8,029 bases of DNA, taken from contig JBDHZV010000126.1 in NCBI GenBank assembly GCA_039812125.1, forward strand, positions 1-8,029, in the 5' to 3' direction. Below the pieces are notes generated by a model. That model ran no database searches, was not told the origin of the DNA, and worked only from the letters and a program-made list of their open reading frames with translations. The stretch's first letter is position 1. Every line of letters starts with the position of its first letter. This stretch comes from Prado023 sp039812125. GTDB taxonomy: Bacteria > Actinomycetota > Actinomycetes > S36-B12 > CAIYMF01. Positions 1-6,860 of this stretch are shown in pieces. Position numbers and translations under genes: made by a program.

Positions 1-256
1 GACTCGGCCTGGTCCCTAGATCGGCCCTGGGTCCTTCTGGGCGCTGCTCTGCCCCGGCTGAGGGCGCCCAGCTCGCGGCGATGTGACTCACCTCAGCGGC
101 GCCACCAGCCGTAGGACCGGGGAAGTTCCTTGGCGGCCTGTGGGTGCTTCTGGTCAGCATCGCGAGCCTGCGGGCCCGGTCGCGTCCCCGGCCGCTGAGC
201 TGAATGGGCCTGCCTGTGGTCGGTGCGGCCATGATGTGACCGTTGGCTGAGAGGGG
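1..256. other. Gene-free leader upstream of the LAL regulator
   Basis: I find no convincing gene on either strand here; the long minus-strand reading frame through it is a shadow with arginine/proline-rich composition. It holds the hairpin repeat at about 29-81 (listed separately). It also has a loose direct repeat, CGGCCTGGTCC at 5-15 against CGGCCCTGGGTCC at 22-34, a short palindrome GGAAGTTCC at 121-129, and an inverted pair GGCCGC (190-195) / GCGGCC (225-230) with a 29-nt loop. No clear -35/-10 pair is visible. The stretch presumably contains the promoter and 5' leader of the regulator. The copy of the same hairpin at the right edge lies just behind a stop codon, so a gene may end just left of the window; that is inference. 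Confidence 0.5.
29..81. repeat. Hairpin repeat, copy A of the CTCGCGGCGA element
   Basis: Arms CTGGGCGC (37-44) and GCGCCCAG (64-71) can pair over 8 bp around a 19-nt loop, and CTCGCGGCGA (72-81) follows directly. Positions 60-80 are identical to 8009-8029 at the right end of the window, and the 5' arm with its GG(G/A)TCC(T) flank is also shared. The loops differ, so structure rather than sequence is kept in the middle. Shorter relatives lie at 5461 and 6861. There is no T-tract, so it is not a canonical intrinsic terminator. It may be a dispersed repeat, a protein-binding site or a T-less actinobacterial terminator. Confidence 0.6.
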
Positions 257-2977
257 GTGAGTCTGATCGAGCAGACCTCGCCGGTGCTGGACACGAAGCT
301 GCGCGTGCCGCGGCTTCGCCCGAGCGTGGTCCGCCGACCCAGGTTGACCACGCGGCTGGACGAGGCCGCTCGAGGTCGGCTGGTCCTGGTCTCGGCGCCG
401 GCGGGCTTCGGCAAGACCACGGTGCTGTCTGAGTGGATGGCCACCGCCGGCGGTGGCGCGGATGCTGGGGTGGCGTGGCTGTCCCTGGACGCCGCGGACA
501 GCGATCTGATGCGCTTCCTTTTCTACCTGGTGACTGCCGTGGGCACGGTTGCCCCACAGGTGAGCGAGGAGCTGGTGGCCGGGCTGCGGTCCCCGCAGCC
601 GCCTGCGGCGGAGGTGGTGCTCACTGACCTGATCAACGCGGTGGCCCGGTCCCCGCGGGATGTGGTGGTGGTGCTCGATGACTTCCATGCCGTGGACAGC
701 GCGCAGGTCGACCAAGCGGTGGCGTTCCTGGTGGAGAGGGGCCCGGCACAACTGCACGTGGTGATCGCCGGCCGGGAGGATCCGCGGCTGCCGCTGGCCC
801 GGTGGCGTGCCGGGGGTGTGCTCAGCGAGGTGCGCGCCGAGGAGCTACGGTTCACGACCGCCGAGACTGCCACGTTCCTGTCGTCGGTGATGGGCCTGGA
901 CCTGCGCGGCGAGGAGGTCGGGGCGCTGGCCGAGCGCACCGAGGGTTGGATCGCGGGGCTGCAGTTGGCCGCACTGAGCCTGCGGCGGGGAGCCGACCCG
1001 GCGGAGGCAGTTCGACGCTTCACCGGCAGCCACCGGTACGTGTTCGACTACCTGGTGGACGAGGTGCTGGCCCACCGGTCCCAGGACGAGCGCCTGTTCC
1101 TGCTGCAGACCTCGATCCTGGAGAAGCTGGACGGGGACCTGTGCGATGCGGTCACGGGGCAGCGTGACGGCGGGCAGGTTCTCGAGCGCCTGGACCGTGG
1201 CAACGTGTTCGTGGTTGCGCTGGATGACCAGCGCCGCTGGTACCGCTACCACCACCTGTTCGCCGACGTGCTGCGGGCGAGGCTGAACGCCGAGTTCCCC
1301 GATCAGGTGGAGGGCCTGCACCGGCGGGCCAGCGACTGGTTCGATGCCGCGCAGATGCCCGTCGAGGCGATCGGCCACGCCCTGTCCGCAGGGGACCTGG
1401 ACCGGGCCGCCGAGCTGCTCGAGCGGGCCGGGGAAGCCGTCGACAGGAGTTCGCGGGCCGGGACGTGGCTGTCCCAGGCGCGGGTGCTGCCCGACGGACT
1501 GATCCGCGCCCGACCCGCGCTGGCAGTCTGGTACGCGTACGCCCTTCTGGGCACCGGTGACCTCGAGGCGGCCGCCTCCTACCTGGCCGATGCCGAGGGA
1601 CTCATGGCAGGACCGGGGTCGGATCCGCCGCCGGACGGTGGGCCGTTCCCCAGTGACGGCGACCGGGCATTGCTGGGCAGGATCGCCGTGGCCCGCGCCT
1701 ACCTGGCGGCCTCACTCGGCGATTCTGCGGGCGCCGTCGTGCAAGCCCGCCAAGCCCTGGCGCTGTTGCCCTCCGGGGACGCGGCCCGCCGCGACCAGGC
1801 GACCGCCCTGTTGGGCATGGCCTGCCTGGCTGAGGGGGACCTCCAGGAGGCCGACCGCGTCTTCACCGGCTACAGCCAGCGCCTGCTGGCAGCCGGCAGC
1901 GTGTCCGATGCGATCACCGCGATGTGCCTGGTGGTCGACATCCGCCCGATTCTCGGCCATTTGAGGTCCGCTGAGGACGCCGTCGCGGCGATGGCATCCG
2001 CGGAGTCCGAGCTCCCGACCTCACCCTGCCCGGAAGCGGCGGATCTGTACCGGGCCTGGGCGGAACTGGACCTCGCCCGCGGCGACCTGGTGGCCGCCAG
2101 CGAGCACCTGTACCGCAGCAGCGAGCTCGGCCAGCTGCGGGTGATGCCGGTGTGGGCCTACCGCTGGCACGTCGCCAAGGCCCGGCTGCGGCTGGCCCAC
2201 GGCGATCCGCGTGGGGCGCTGGACCTGCTCGAGGAGGCGCAGCGGCTGTACATCCGCACGCCCATGCCCGACCTGCGGCCCGTGCCGGCGATGCGGGCGC
2301 GGATCTGGGCCGGGCACGGCCGGGTCGCCGATGCGCTGGCCTGGGCACGCGAGCGGTGGCTGTCCGTCGACGACGGCCTCGACCTGGTGGGCGAGTACGA
2401 GCACCTCACCCTGGCCCGGATCATGCTCGCCGACCTCGGAGCCGGGGGATCCGCCACCGCGGGGGAGGCGGCGGTGGGGCTGCTGGAGCGGCTGCTCCGA
2501 GCCGCAGAGGACGCTGGACGAGTGGGCAGCGCCATCGAGATCCTGGCCCAGCTGGCCCTCGCGCACCACGCCATGGGCCACTCGGAGGAGGCGGCGGCGG
2601 TCCTGGAACGGGCCCTGGCGCTGGCCGCGCCGGAGGGCTTCCTGCAGGTGCTCCTCGACGAGGGCCCCGCGATGGCCGACCTGCTGCGCGAGGTCGAGGC
2701 TCGCGGCACGGCAGCCGACCACGCGGGGCAGGTGCTTGCCGCCTTCCCGGTGGCCGGGGCGGGGCTCGACGGGGCGCCGGCGTTGACCTCCCGGGAGGTC
2801 GAGGTGCTGGGCCACGTCGCGGCGGGCCTGAGCAACCAGCAGATCGCCGCCCTGCTCTGCGTCTCGCCGTACACAGTCAAGGCGCACGCCCGCAGCATCT
2901 ACGACAAGCTCGACGCGCACAGCCGCACCGCCGCGGTCGCACGGGCGCGGGCGTTGAGGATCCTGCCACCCGCCTGA
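257..2977 (+). CDS. LuxR-family transcriptional regulator of the large ATP-binding (LAL/MalT) type
   Basis: This is a 906-aa cytoplasmic STAND-ATPase regulator, the usual length for the LAL/MalT family. The N-terminus (VLDTKLRVPRLRP, then RRPRL) is the standard family opening and supports the GTG start, which has a purine-rich GAGAGGGG directly upstream. A P-loop APAGFGKTT lies at residues 47-55 and a Walker B VVVVLDD at 136-142. The family motifs GREDPRLPLARWRAGG (172-187), TEGWIAGLQLAALSL (228-242) and YRYHHLFADVLR (329-340) follow. Residues from about 350 to 820 are helical, alanine/leucine-rich and TPR-like, the presumed ligand or partner-sensing region. The C-terminal LuxR (GerE) helix-turn-helix spans about 843-906, starting LTSREVEVL and containing SNQQIAALLCVSPYTVKAH. 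Known family members switch between ADP- and ATP-bound forms and activate transcription when ligand is bound; the inducer here is unknown. The likely target is the downstream three-gene operon, whose upstream gap contains a tandem repeat. No frameshift or missing motif is seen. Confidence 0.96.
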   Translation: MSLIEQTSPVLDTKLRVPRLRPSVVRRPRLTTRLDEAARGRLVLVSAPAGFGKTTVLSEWMATAGGGADAGVAWLSLDAADSDLMRFLFYLVTAVGTVAPQVSEELVAGLRSPQPPAAEVVLTDLINAVARSPRDVVVVLDDFHAVDSAQVDQAVAFLVERGPAQLHVVIAGREDPRLPLARWRAGGVLSEVRAEELRFTTAETATFLSSVMGLDLRGEEVGALAERTEGWIAGLQLAALSLRRGADPAEAVRRFTGSHRYVFDYLVDEVLAHRSQDERLFLLQTSILEKLDGDLCDAVTGQRDGGQVLERLDRGNVFVVALDDQRRWYRYHHLFADVLRARLNAEFPDQVEGLHRRASDWFDAAQMPVEAIGHALSAGDLDRAAELLERAGEAVDRSSRAGTWLSQARVLPDGLIRARPALAVWYAYALLGTGDLEAAASYLADAEGLMAGPGSDPPPDGGPFPSDGDRALLGRIAVARAYLAASLGDSAGAVVQARQALALLPSGDAARRDQATALLGMACLAEGDLQEADRVFTGYSQRLLAAGSVSDAITAMCLVVDIRPILGHLRSAEDAVAAMASAESELPTSPCPEAADLYRAWAELDLARGDLVAASEHLYRSSELGQLRVMPVWAYRWHVAKARLRLAHGDPRGALDLLEEAQRLYIRTPMPDLRPVPAMRARIWAGHGRVADALAWARERWLSVDDGLDLVGEYEHLTLARIMLADLGAGGSATAGEAAVGLLERLLRAAEDAGRVGSAIEILAQLALAHHAMGHSEEAAAVLERALALAAPEGFLQVLLDEGPAMADLLREVEARGTAADHAGQVLAAFPVAGAGLDGAPALTSREVEVLGHVAAGLSNQQIAALLCVSPYTVKAHARSIYDKLDAHSRTAAVARARALRILPPA

Positions 2978-3025
2978 ACCGACTCCGCCCGACCTCGCTC
3001 CGATGGAGGCCGTCGGCCGCGGGAG

Positions 3026-3046
3026 TAGTCCCTGAATAGTCCTGAA
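3026..3046. promoter_or_regulatory. Tandem direct repeat, candidate operator/promoter of the operon
   Basis: Two adjacent copies, TAGTCCCTGAA (3026-3036) and TAGTCCTGAA (3037-3046), differ by one inserted C and are spaced 11 nt apart, about one helical turn. On the other strand this reads as two GGACTA words. The site sits 48 nt after the stop of the LAL regulator and 86 nt before the start of the 95-aa gene. Phased direct repeats are what MalT, the best-known relative, binds (its boxes are GGATGA-like). I infer an operator for the neighbouring regulator; TAGTCC could also serve as part of a -10 element. A short inverted pair GGCC-GTC-GGCC lies just upstream (3008-3018). Confidence 0.45.
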
Positions 3047-3131
3047 GGACGATGCCGGCGCCTTGGGCCCGCTGCGACGCTGGAGATGGAGCCCACCAGA
3101 CCTGGGCGGACACAGCGGAAGCGGTGGCGAC

Positions 3132-3419
3132 ATGGCACAGCGGCAGACGCCGGACGCGGACCCGGACCCGGACCAGCCCATCGTCTACCAGATCAGGCTG
3201 CGGGGGGAGCTGGACCGGCTGTGGTCGCAGTGGTTCGACGGGCTGGCGATCACCTGGTGCGACGGCGACACCCTGCTGACCGGGCCGGTCGCCGACCAGG
3301 CCGTGCTGCACGGACTGATCCGCCGGATCCGCGACCTGGGCGTGACCCTCGTCTCGCTCAATCGCCTGGAGGCCGGCGCCGAGCCGGACCCCAGGACACA
3401 CCGGATAGGAGTGAACTGA
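3132..3419 (+). CDS. Small conserved actinobacterial protein of unknown function, first gene of the operon
   Basis: This 95-aa soluble protein has no signal peptide or membrane segment. The core at residues about 18-80 reads VYQIRLRGELDRLWSQWFDG, then LAITWCDGDTLLTGPVADQ and VLHGLIRRIRDLGVTLVSLN. That pattern (RLxGxL...W..WF.G..., then TGPVxDQxxLHGLLxRIRDLGxxLxSxN) matches a family I remember as common in actinobacteria, often beside LAL regulators and DUF4386 proteins; no activity is known to me. The reading frame stays open to an ATG at 3063, but homology-like sequence begins only after residue 15 of the chosen form, so I prefer ATG 3132 (MAQRQTPDAD). Its ribosome site is weak (GGAAG about 10 nt upstream). 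The N-terminus holds an acidic DPDPD run from tandem CGGACC hexamers at 3151-3174. Its stop is one base from the ATG of the DUF4386 gene, so the two are almost surely co-translated. Confidence 0.85.
   Translation: MAQRQTPDADPDPDQPIVYQIRLRGELDRLWSQWFDGLAITWCDGDTLLTGPVADQAVLHGLIRRIRDLGVTLVSLNRLEAGAEPDPRTHRIGVN
3407..3411 (+). promoter_or_regulatory. Ribosome binding site of the DUF4386 gene
   Basis: AGGAG lies 9 nt before ATG 3421, inside the last codons of the 95-aa gene. It fixes the start of the membrane protein and shows the tight translational coupling of the two genes. Confidence 0.75.
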
Positions 3420-3420
3420 C

Positions 3421-4263
3421 ATGACAACATCGACGCAGATCCGAACGCGCAAGCCCGAGTCCGAGGGGGTGAGCCACCGGGCGACCGCCCGGGTGGTCGG
3501 GGTCCTGTTCATCGTGGCCACCGCAACCGCGATCATCGGTGGTGGGCTGGTCATGCAAGTACTGGACGCCCCGGACTACCTCGTCCAGGCGGCGGACCAC
3601 CAGGGCCAGGTCGTGCTGGGCGTGGCGCTGGAGTTCATCCTCGCGCTGTCCGTCGTCGGGATCGCCGCGCTTCTGCTGCCGGTTCTCAGGCCGCACGGTG
3701 AGGGGTCGGCCGTCGGGTACGTCGCCATGCGCACGCTCGAGGCCACCTTCATCCTGATGGCCTCCACCACCGCGCTGCTGGTCCTTGCGCTGGGCCGGGA
3801 CGCGGGTGGGGCCGCTGCGGTCGGGGGATCGGTTGGCGACGCGCTGCTGTCGGCGCGGGAATGGACCTACTTCGTGGGCACCATGCCCGTGTTCGCGGTG
3901 AGCGCGGTGATCCTCAACATGCTGCTGTTCCGGTCCCGGCTGGTTCCGGCCTGGCTGTCGGTGTGGGGCCTTGTGGGAGGGCTTCTCCTGTTCGCCTATG
4001 CCGGCGCCGAACTCATGGGCGTCGAGTCGGCGATCCCGCTGCAGCTTCTCGCGGCCCCGATCGGGTTGCAGGAGATGGTCCTGGCCGTGTGGTTGATCAC
4101 CAAGGGCTTCACCCACCCGGCACCCCTACCACCGGCACCGGGTGGCAGCGCCCTCCCGGACGCTAGGCTGGTCGGCGCAGGATTCGCTGCCCCGCCCGTT
4201 CCCGGGGACGCGGCGGGCACGAGTGCGCCCCTGCCGGCCCGGCAGATTACCAGCACATCCTGA
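3421..4263 (+). CDS. DUF4386 family integral membrane protein
   Basis: This 280-aa protein has six predicted membrane helices at roughly residues 24-46, 64-89, 105-124, 149-171, 174-196 and 206-227. Signature stretches of the DUF4386 family are visible: RATARVVGVLFIVATATAII at the start, the motif MRTLEATFI (103-111), RLVPAWLSVWGLVGG (173-187) and PIGLQEMVLAVWLITKGF (213-230). The biochemical role of the family is not known. A hydrophilic-to-proline/alanine-rich tail of about 50 residues (231-280) follows the last helix and looks disordered; it may simply be a variable extension. The gene is preceded by a good AGGAG, starts one base after the 95-aa gene and ends 10 nt before the dehydrogenase, so it is the middle gene of a three-gene operon. 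In the inner membrane it could be a sensor or transporter partner for the neighbouring oxidoreductase; that part is inference. Confidence 0.92.
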   Translation: MTTSTQIRTRKPESEGVSHRATARVVGVLFIVATATAIIGGGLVMQVLDAPDYLVQAADHQGQVVLGVALEFILALSVVGIAALLLPVLRPHGEGSAVGYVAMRTLEATFILMASTTALLVLALGRDAGGAAAVGGSVGDALLSAREWTYFVGTMPVFAVSAVILNMLLFRSRLVPAWLSVWGLVGGLLLFAYAGAELMGVESAIPLQLLAAPIGLQEMVLAVWLITKGFTHPAPLPPAPGGSALPDARLVGAGFAAPPVPGDAAGTSAPLPARQITSTS

Positions 4264-4268
4264 GGTGA
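4262..4268 (+). promoter_or_regulatory. Ribosome binding site that decides the dehydrogenase start
   Basis: GAGGTGA, a full seven-base match to the anti-Shine-Dalgarno, overlaps the TGA stop of the DUF4386 gene and lies 5 nt before ATG 4274. It argues for ATG 4274 over the in-frame ATG 4142, which would overlap the upstream gene by 122 nt, and over ATG 4292. Confidence 0.8.
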
Positions 4269-4273
4269 GTTCC

Positions 4274-5233
4274 ATGGCAGCTCCTCCCACCATGACGGCC
4301 GTAGTGAGCGACCGGTACGGCCCGCCCGAGGTGCTGCGTGTCTGCCAGGTCCCGATACCGTCGCTGAAGCCGGATGAAGTGCGCGTTCGGATCATCGCCA
4401 GCGCGGTGACCGCCAGCGACATCTTCATCCGCTCGGCGCACGTGAGCGCCAGGTTGCAGGTCCCCTTCCGGCTCATGATGGGCGTGACCAAACCGCGACA
4501 CCCGATCCTCGGCTTCGTCTTCTCCGGTGTGATCGACCAGGCGGGTGCGCGGACCAGCAGGTTCGCGCCCGGTGATGCTGTGTATGGCGGCACAGGCTTC
4601 CGGCTCGGCGCCTACGCCGAGTACCGGTGCATGATCGAGACCGATTCCCGCACCCACGGCACGCTGGCGCTCAAGCCCAGCAACCTCACCCACGAAGAGG
4701 CGACCGCTGCCGCCTACGGCGGCCTGCTCGCACTCCAGTACGTCGACAAGGGACGAGTTCAGCCAGGAGACGAGGTCCTCATCTACGGCGCGTCCGGCAC
4801 CTCCGGAACGCTGGCCATCCAGTACGCCAAGTCACTGGGAGCACGCGTCACCGCCGTCTGCAGCACGAAGAACCTTGACCTTGTCAGATCCCTCGGCGCC
4901 GACCAGGCCTTGGACTACACCCGCGTCAACACCCCGCCCGAGGGCGCGAGCTACGCCCTGGTCCTGGACTGCGTCGGCGGACTGAAGTCATCGCCACTCA
5001 AGCAGGCCTGCCGGAAGGCCCGTGCCCCCGACGGCAGGTACGTCTCCATCGACGACGGAAACCTGGCGCTGAGCTCCCGACGCCTTGAGCAGATCACGGC
5101 CCTCATCGAAGCCGGCACCCTCACCCCGGTCGTCGGGGCGACCTACCCGTTGGACAGCATCGTCGACGCGCACCGGTTCGTCGAAGCCGGTCACAAGCGC
5201 GGCGGAGTCGCGGTCACGATCCAGCAGCCCTAG
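4274..5233 (+). CDS. NAD(P)-dependent oxidoreductase, zinc-free MDR (quinone-oxidoreductase-like) family
   Basis: This 319-aa cytoplasmic enzyme has the usual length for the medium-chain dehydrogenase/reductase superfamily. The N-terminal GroES-like domain has the opening MTAVVSDRYGPPEVLRV, then VTASDIFIRS (45-54) and HPILGFVFSG (76-85). FAPGDAVYG (97-105) and GAYAEY (112-117) follow. The Rossmann nucleotide-binding motif YGASGTSG is at 171-178, followed by AIQYAKSLGARVTAV and SLGADQALDY (206-215). The C-terminal part ends VVGATYPLDSIVDAHRFVEAGHKRGGVAVTI, typical of the family. The catalytic zinc ligands of classical alcohol dehydrogenases are absent: aspartate follows TAS where cysteine is expected, and GFVFSG replaces the GHE motif. 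That places it with quinone oxidoreductases, enoyl reductases and similar enzymes. The usual VGxxV loop before RFxPGD is altered (DQAGARTSRF). It is the last gene of the operon; no strong terminator follows. The substrate is unknown. Confidence 0.93.
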   Translation: MAAPPTMTAVVSDRYGPPEVLRVCQVPIPSLKPDEVRVRIIASAVTASDIFIRSAHVSARLQVPFRLMMGVTKPRHPILGFVFSGVIDQAGARTSRFAPGDAVYGGTGFRLGAYAEYRCMIETDSRTHGTLALKPSNLTHEEATAAAYGGLLALQYVDKGRVQPGDEVLIYGASGTSGTLAIQYAKSLGARVTAVCSTKNLDLVRSLGADQALDYTRVNTPPEGASYALVLDCVGGLKSSPLKQACRKARAPDGRYVSIDDGNLALSSRRLEQITALIEAGTLTPVVGATYPLDSIVDAHRFVEAGHKRGGVAVTIQQP

Positions 5234-5593
5234 GCCCGCGTCCGAAGGGTGGGGCGGCGGCCAGGAAGCAAGTGCCGTTCGTGCTCTCCGGGCCCGGCAA
5301 CTCACTCCCGAACGCGCCACTGCGCCGGGCGGGAAGCCTTGTCCTCCCGCGCTGGAGCACCGCTGCGGAACGAGATCGGTTGAGCGAGGCGACTGGAACC
5401 CATGCGACCTATCTACCGCATGTCCAATTGCTGGCACCCTGCGACGCGATCAAGCCCGTTGAGGCGCCCGACTCGCGGCGATATGGGGCAGGTTGAGGGT
5501 CGTCGATCGTCCAGGACGCGGTTTCTGGTCTGCAAGCCGCGGATCACCGCCACGCGGACGCGACGTCACAGGGCGGGCGGCAGGATCGTGGCA
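5234..5593. other. 360-nt gene-free region between convergent genes
   Basis: This stretch lies between the dehydrogenase stop and the minus-strand 91-aa gene. The open frames here do not resemble proteins I know and lack ribosome sites, so I call none. Visible structure: a palindrome CCGGGCCCGG at 5288-5297, whose CCCGGC half can also pair with GCCGGG at 5324-5329 across 25 nt, the best but weak terminator candidate for the operon; an inverted repeat CATGCG (5401-5406) / CGCATG (5417-5422) with a 10-nt loop; and a partial copy of the dispersed repeat at 5461-5490. No T-rich tract follows either hairpin. Confidence 0.45.
5461..5490. repeat. Dispersed repeat, copy B
   Basis: GAGGCGCCCGA (5461-5471) followed by CTCGCGGCGA (5472-5481) and TATGGGGCA (5482-5490). 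The left half resembles the 3' arm of the hairpin copies at 60-81 and 8009-8029 with three differences; I see no matching 5' arm upstream. The right half matches copy C at 6864-6882 (CTCGCGGCGA, two variable bases, TGGGGCA). It lies between convergent genes. Confidence 0.5.
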
Positions 5594-5869
5594 TCACATC
5601 AGTTGCAGGCCCTGCGTGGATGTGGGATCAGTCCCGCGCAGGCGGAGTAGCCCGAGTTCGCTCCCCGCCGATGCCTCGACGAACACCTGGTAGCTCCGTT
5701 GCTCGCCAACTCGCTCGTCGGCCCAGGCGAGTACATCGTGGATGTTCGCCGCATCTGTCACGCGCCACTCATCGCATGCCGACCCGTCCTGGGTCCAGAA
5801 GTACACCCGATAGGTGGGGTGATCCACCTCCCAGGTGACGTCACGCGGGTCGACCCGGGTCGCCTTCAT
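5594..5869 (-). CDS. Conserved hypothetical protein, 91 aa
   Basis: This is a small soluble acidic protein. The frame stays open further upstream (to 6064), but that extension runs into the divergent lipoprotein gene and reads as low-quality serine/arginine-rich sequence. I therefore start at the internal ATG at 5869, giving MKATRVDPRDVTWEVDHP. The conserved-looking core is DVTWEVDHPTYRVYFW (10-25), then DEWRVTDAANIHDVLAWA (33-50), and SYQVFVEA (59-66) followed by GLLRLRGTDPT (73-83). It looks like an alternating beta-alpha-beta fold. I remember similar short actinobacterial proteins with the W-E-x-D-H-P-x-Y-R-V-Y-F-W pattern and no known function. The ribosome site is poor (GTGGGACG about 10 nt upstream). 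It is divergent from the lipoprotein gene with about 150 nt between them, so they may share a control region. Confidence 0.78.
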   Translation of the reverse strand: MKATRVDPRDVTWEVDHPTYRVYFWTQDGSACDEWRVTDAANIHDVLAWADERVGEQRSYQVFVEASAGSELGLLRLRGTDPTSTQGLQLM

Positions 5870-6018
5870 GAGCGCATCGTCCCACCGTCCGCCGGTCTCG
5901 CCCAGCAGGTGGAACCCATGGTCTCGCCACTCGTGACACCGGCGACGATCAGGACTGTGCGCTCTGCTGATTGCCGCGGACGTTGCTGGGGTCGATGTCG
6001 CCCGGTTGAGATGGGACG

Positions 6019-6837
6019 ATGACTGGGATGCTTCCCGCCAGGATCGCCGTTGCCGCGCTTGCACTGACCCTGCTGGGCGCCTGTACGTCAGGTCAGGGCG
6101 CTGCTCCTGCCCCGGCGAGGGCTTCCGTTGCTGCGCTGGTCGGCACGAGCTGGAACCTCACCGGGTACGCCGATGCAGCCGGTGCCCAGACCCCGGCTGT
6201 CACGGATCCCTCAGTGGGGACGTTGAACTTCCTGGCAGACGGCCAGGTCGCCGGGTCGACAGGCTGCAATCGGTTCTCGGGAACCTACACGCAGTCCGGC
6301 ACGGACCTGACGATCACGACCGAGCTCATCACCGCGGCAGCCTGCATCGGGCCTGCCGGCGAGCAGGACACCGCGGTCATCGCCGCCCTCGACAATGTCG
6401 CAACGGCCGGCGTTGCCGCCGATCAACTCGTCCTGAAGGACGCGCAGGAGGCACAACTGCTCGTCTACACACCCGGCCTGGCTGGTCTCCAGGGAACCTC
6501 GTGGATTGCGACCGGAGTCAACAATGGCAACCAGGCCGTCGCCTCGAGTGCAACGGTGACCACCATCACCGCGGAGTTCGGCCAGGACAACGCGCTCAGC
6601 GGGTTCGGCGGCTGCAACAACTACACGTCGACCTGGACCACGACCAACCCCGACGGCCTGACCATCGGCCCGATCGGGGCCCAGCTCGTGGCATGTGAGC
6701 AGGAAGTGCAGGACACCGAGAACCAGTACTTCGCCGCCCTGGCCAAGGTGACCACCTACCAACTCGAGGGCAACCAGCTAACCCTGCGCGACGCCGAGGG
6801 GGCCGTGCAGGTGAGTTTCATGCTTGCCGCCGACTGA
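6019..6837 (+). CDS. Secreted lipoprotein with two META (HslJ-like) domains
   Basis: This 272-aa protein has a lipoprotein signal peptide: MTGMLPARIA, a hydrophobic run and the lipobox L19-G20-A21-C22, so it should be lipid-anchored on the outer face of the membrane. A short disordered TSGQGAAPAPARA linker follows. Two tandem META domains come next. The first (about 39-151) opens LVGTSWNLTGY and has STGCNRFSGTY (80-90) and a second cysteine at 109. The second (about 155-270) opens LQGTSWIATGV and has GFGGCNNYTSTW (195-206) and cysteine 226. In META domains such cysteine pairs are conserved; I infer disulfides C83-C109 and C199-C226. HslJ-type proteins are linked to heat-shock and novobiocin resistance in E. 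coli, but the role in actinobacteria is not established. Either ATG 6019 or ATG 6028 gives the same signal peptide; GAGATGGGA sits just ahead of the first. The domain repeat points to internal duplication. Confidence 0.93.
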   Translation: MTGMLPARIAVAALALTLLGACTSGQGAAPAPARASVAALVGTSWNLTGYADAAGAQTPAVTDPSVGTLNFLADGQVAGSTGCNRFSGTYTQSGTDLTITTELITAAACIGPAGEQDTAVIAALDNVATAGVAADQLVLKDAQEAQLLVYTPGLAGLQGTSWIATGVNNGNQAVASSATVTTITAEFGQDNALSGFGGCNNYTSTWTTTNPDGLTIGPIGAQLVACEQEVQDTENQYFAALAKVTTYQLEGNQLTLRDAEGAVQVSFMLAAD

Positions 6838-6860
6838 TCGACACGCACGCCTCAGTACGT

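Noticed and set aside
204..239. An 11-codon upstream reading frame (MGLPVVGAAMM) before the LAL regulator
   Set aside because: It has no ribosome binding site, and a frame this short is expected by chance. There is no sign of an attenuator around it.
2021..3181. Long minus-strand open frames opposite the LAL regulator
   Set aside because: They are shadows caused by high third-position GC; the translations are arginine/proline-rich without recognisable domains, while the plus-strand protein is a full family match.
4142..4273. N-terminal extension of the dehydrogenase from ATG 4142
   Set aside because: It would overlap the DUF4386 gene, is arginine/proline-rich unlike the family, and the strong GAGGTGA site points to ATG 4274.
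5402..5693. Short plus-strand frames in the 5234-5593 gap as genes
   Set aside because: They have arginine-rich composition, no ribosome site, no recognisable motif, and they overlap the supported minus-strand gene.
5834..5856. Palindromes GTGACGTCAC and GGGTCGACCC as operators
   Set aside because: Both fall inside the start of the 91-aa gene, where they encode the conserved-looking TRVDPRDVTW region, so coding constraint explains them.
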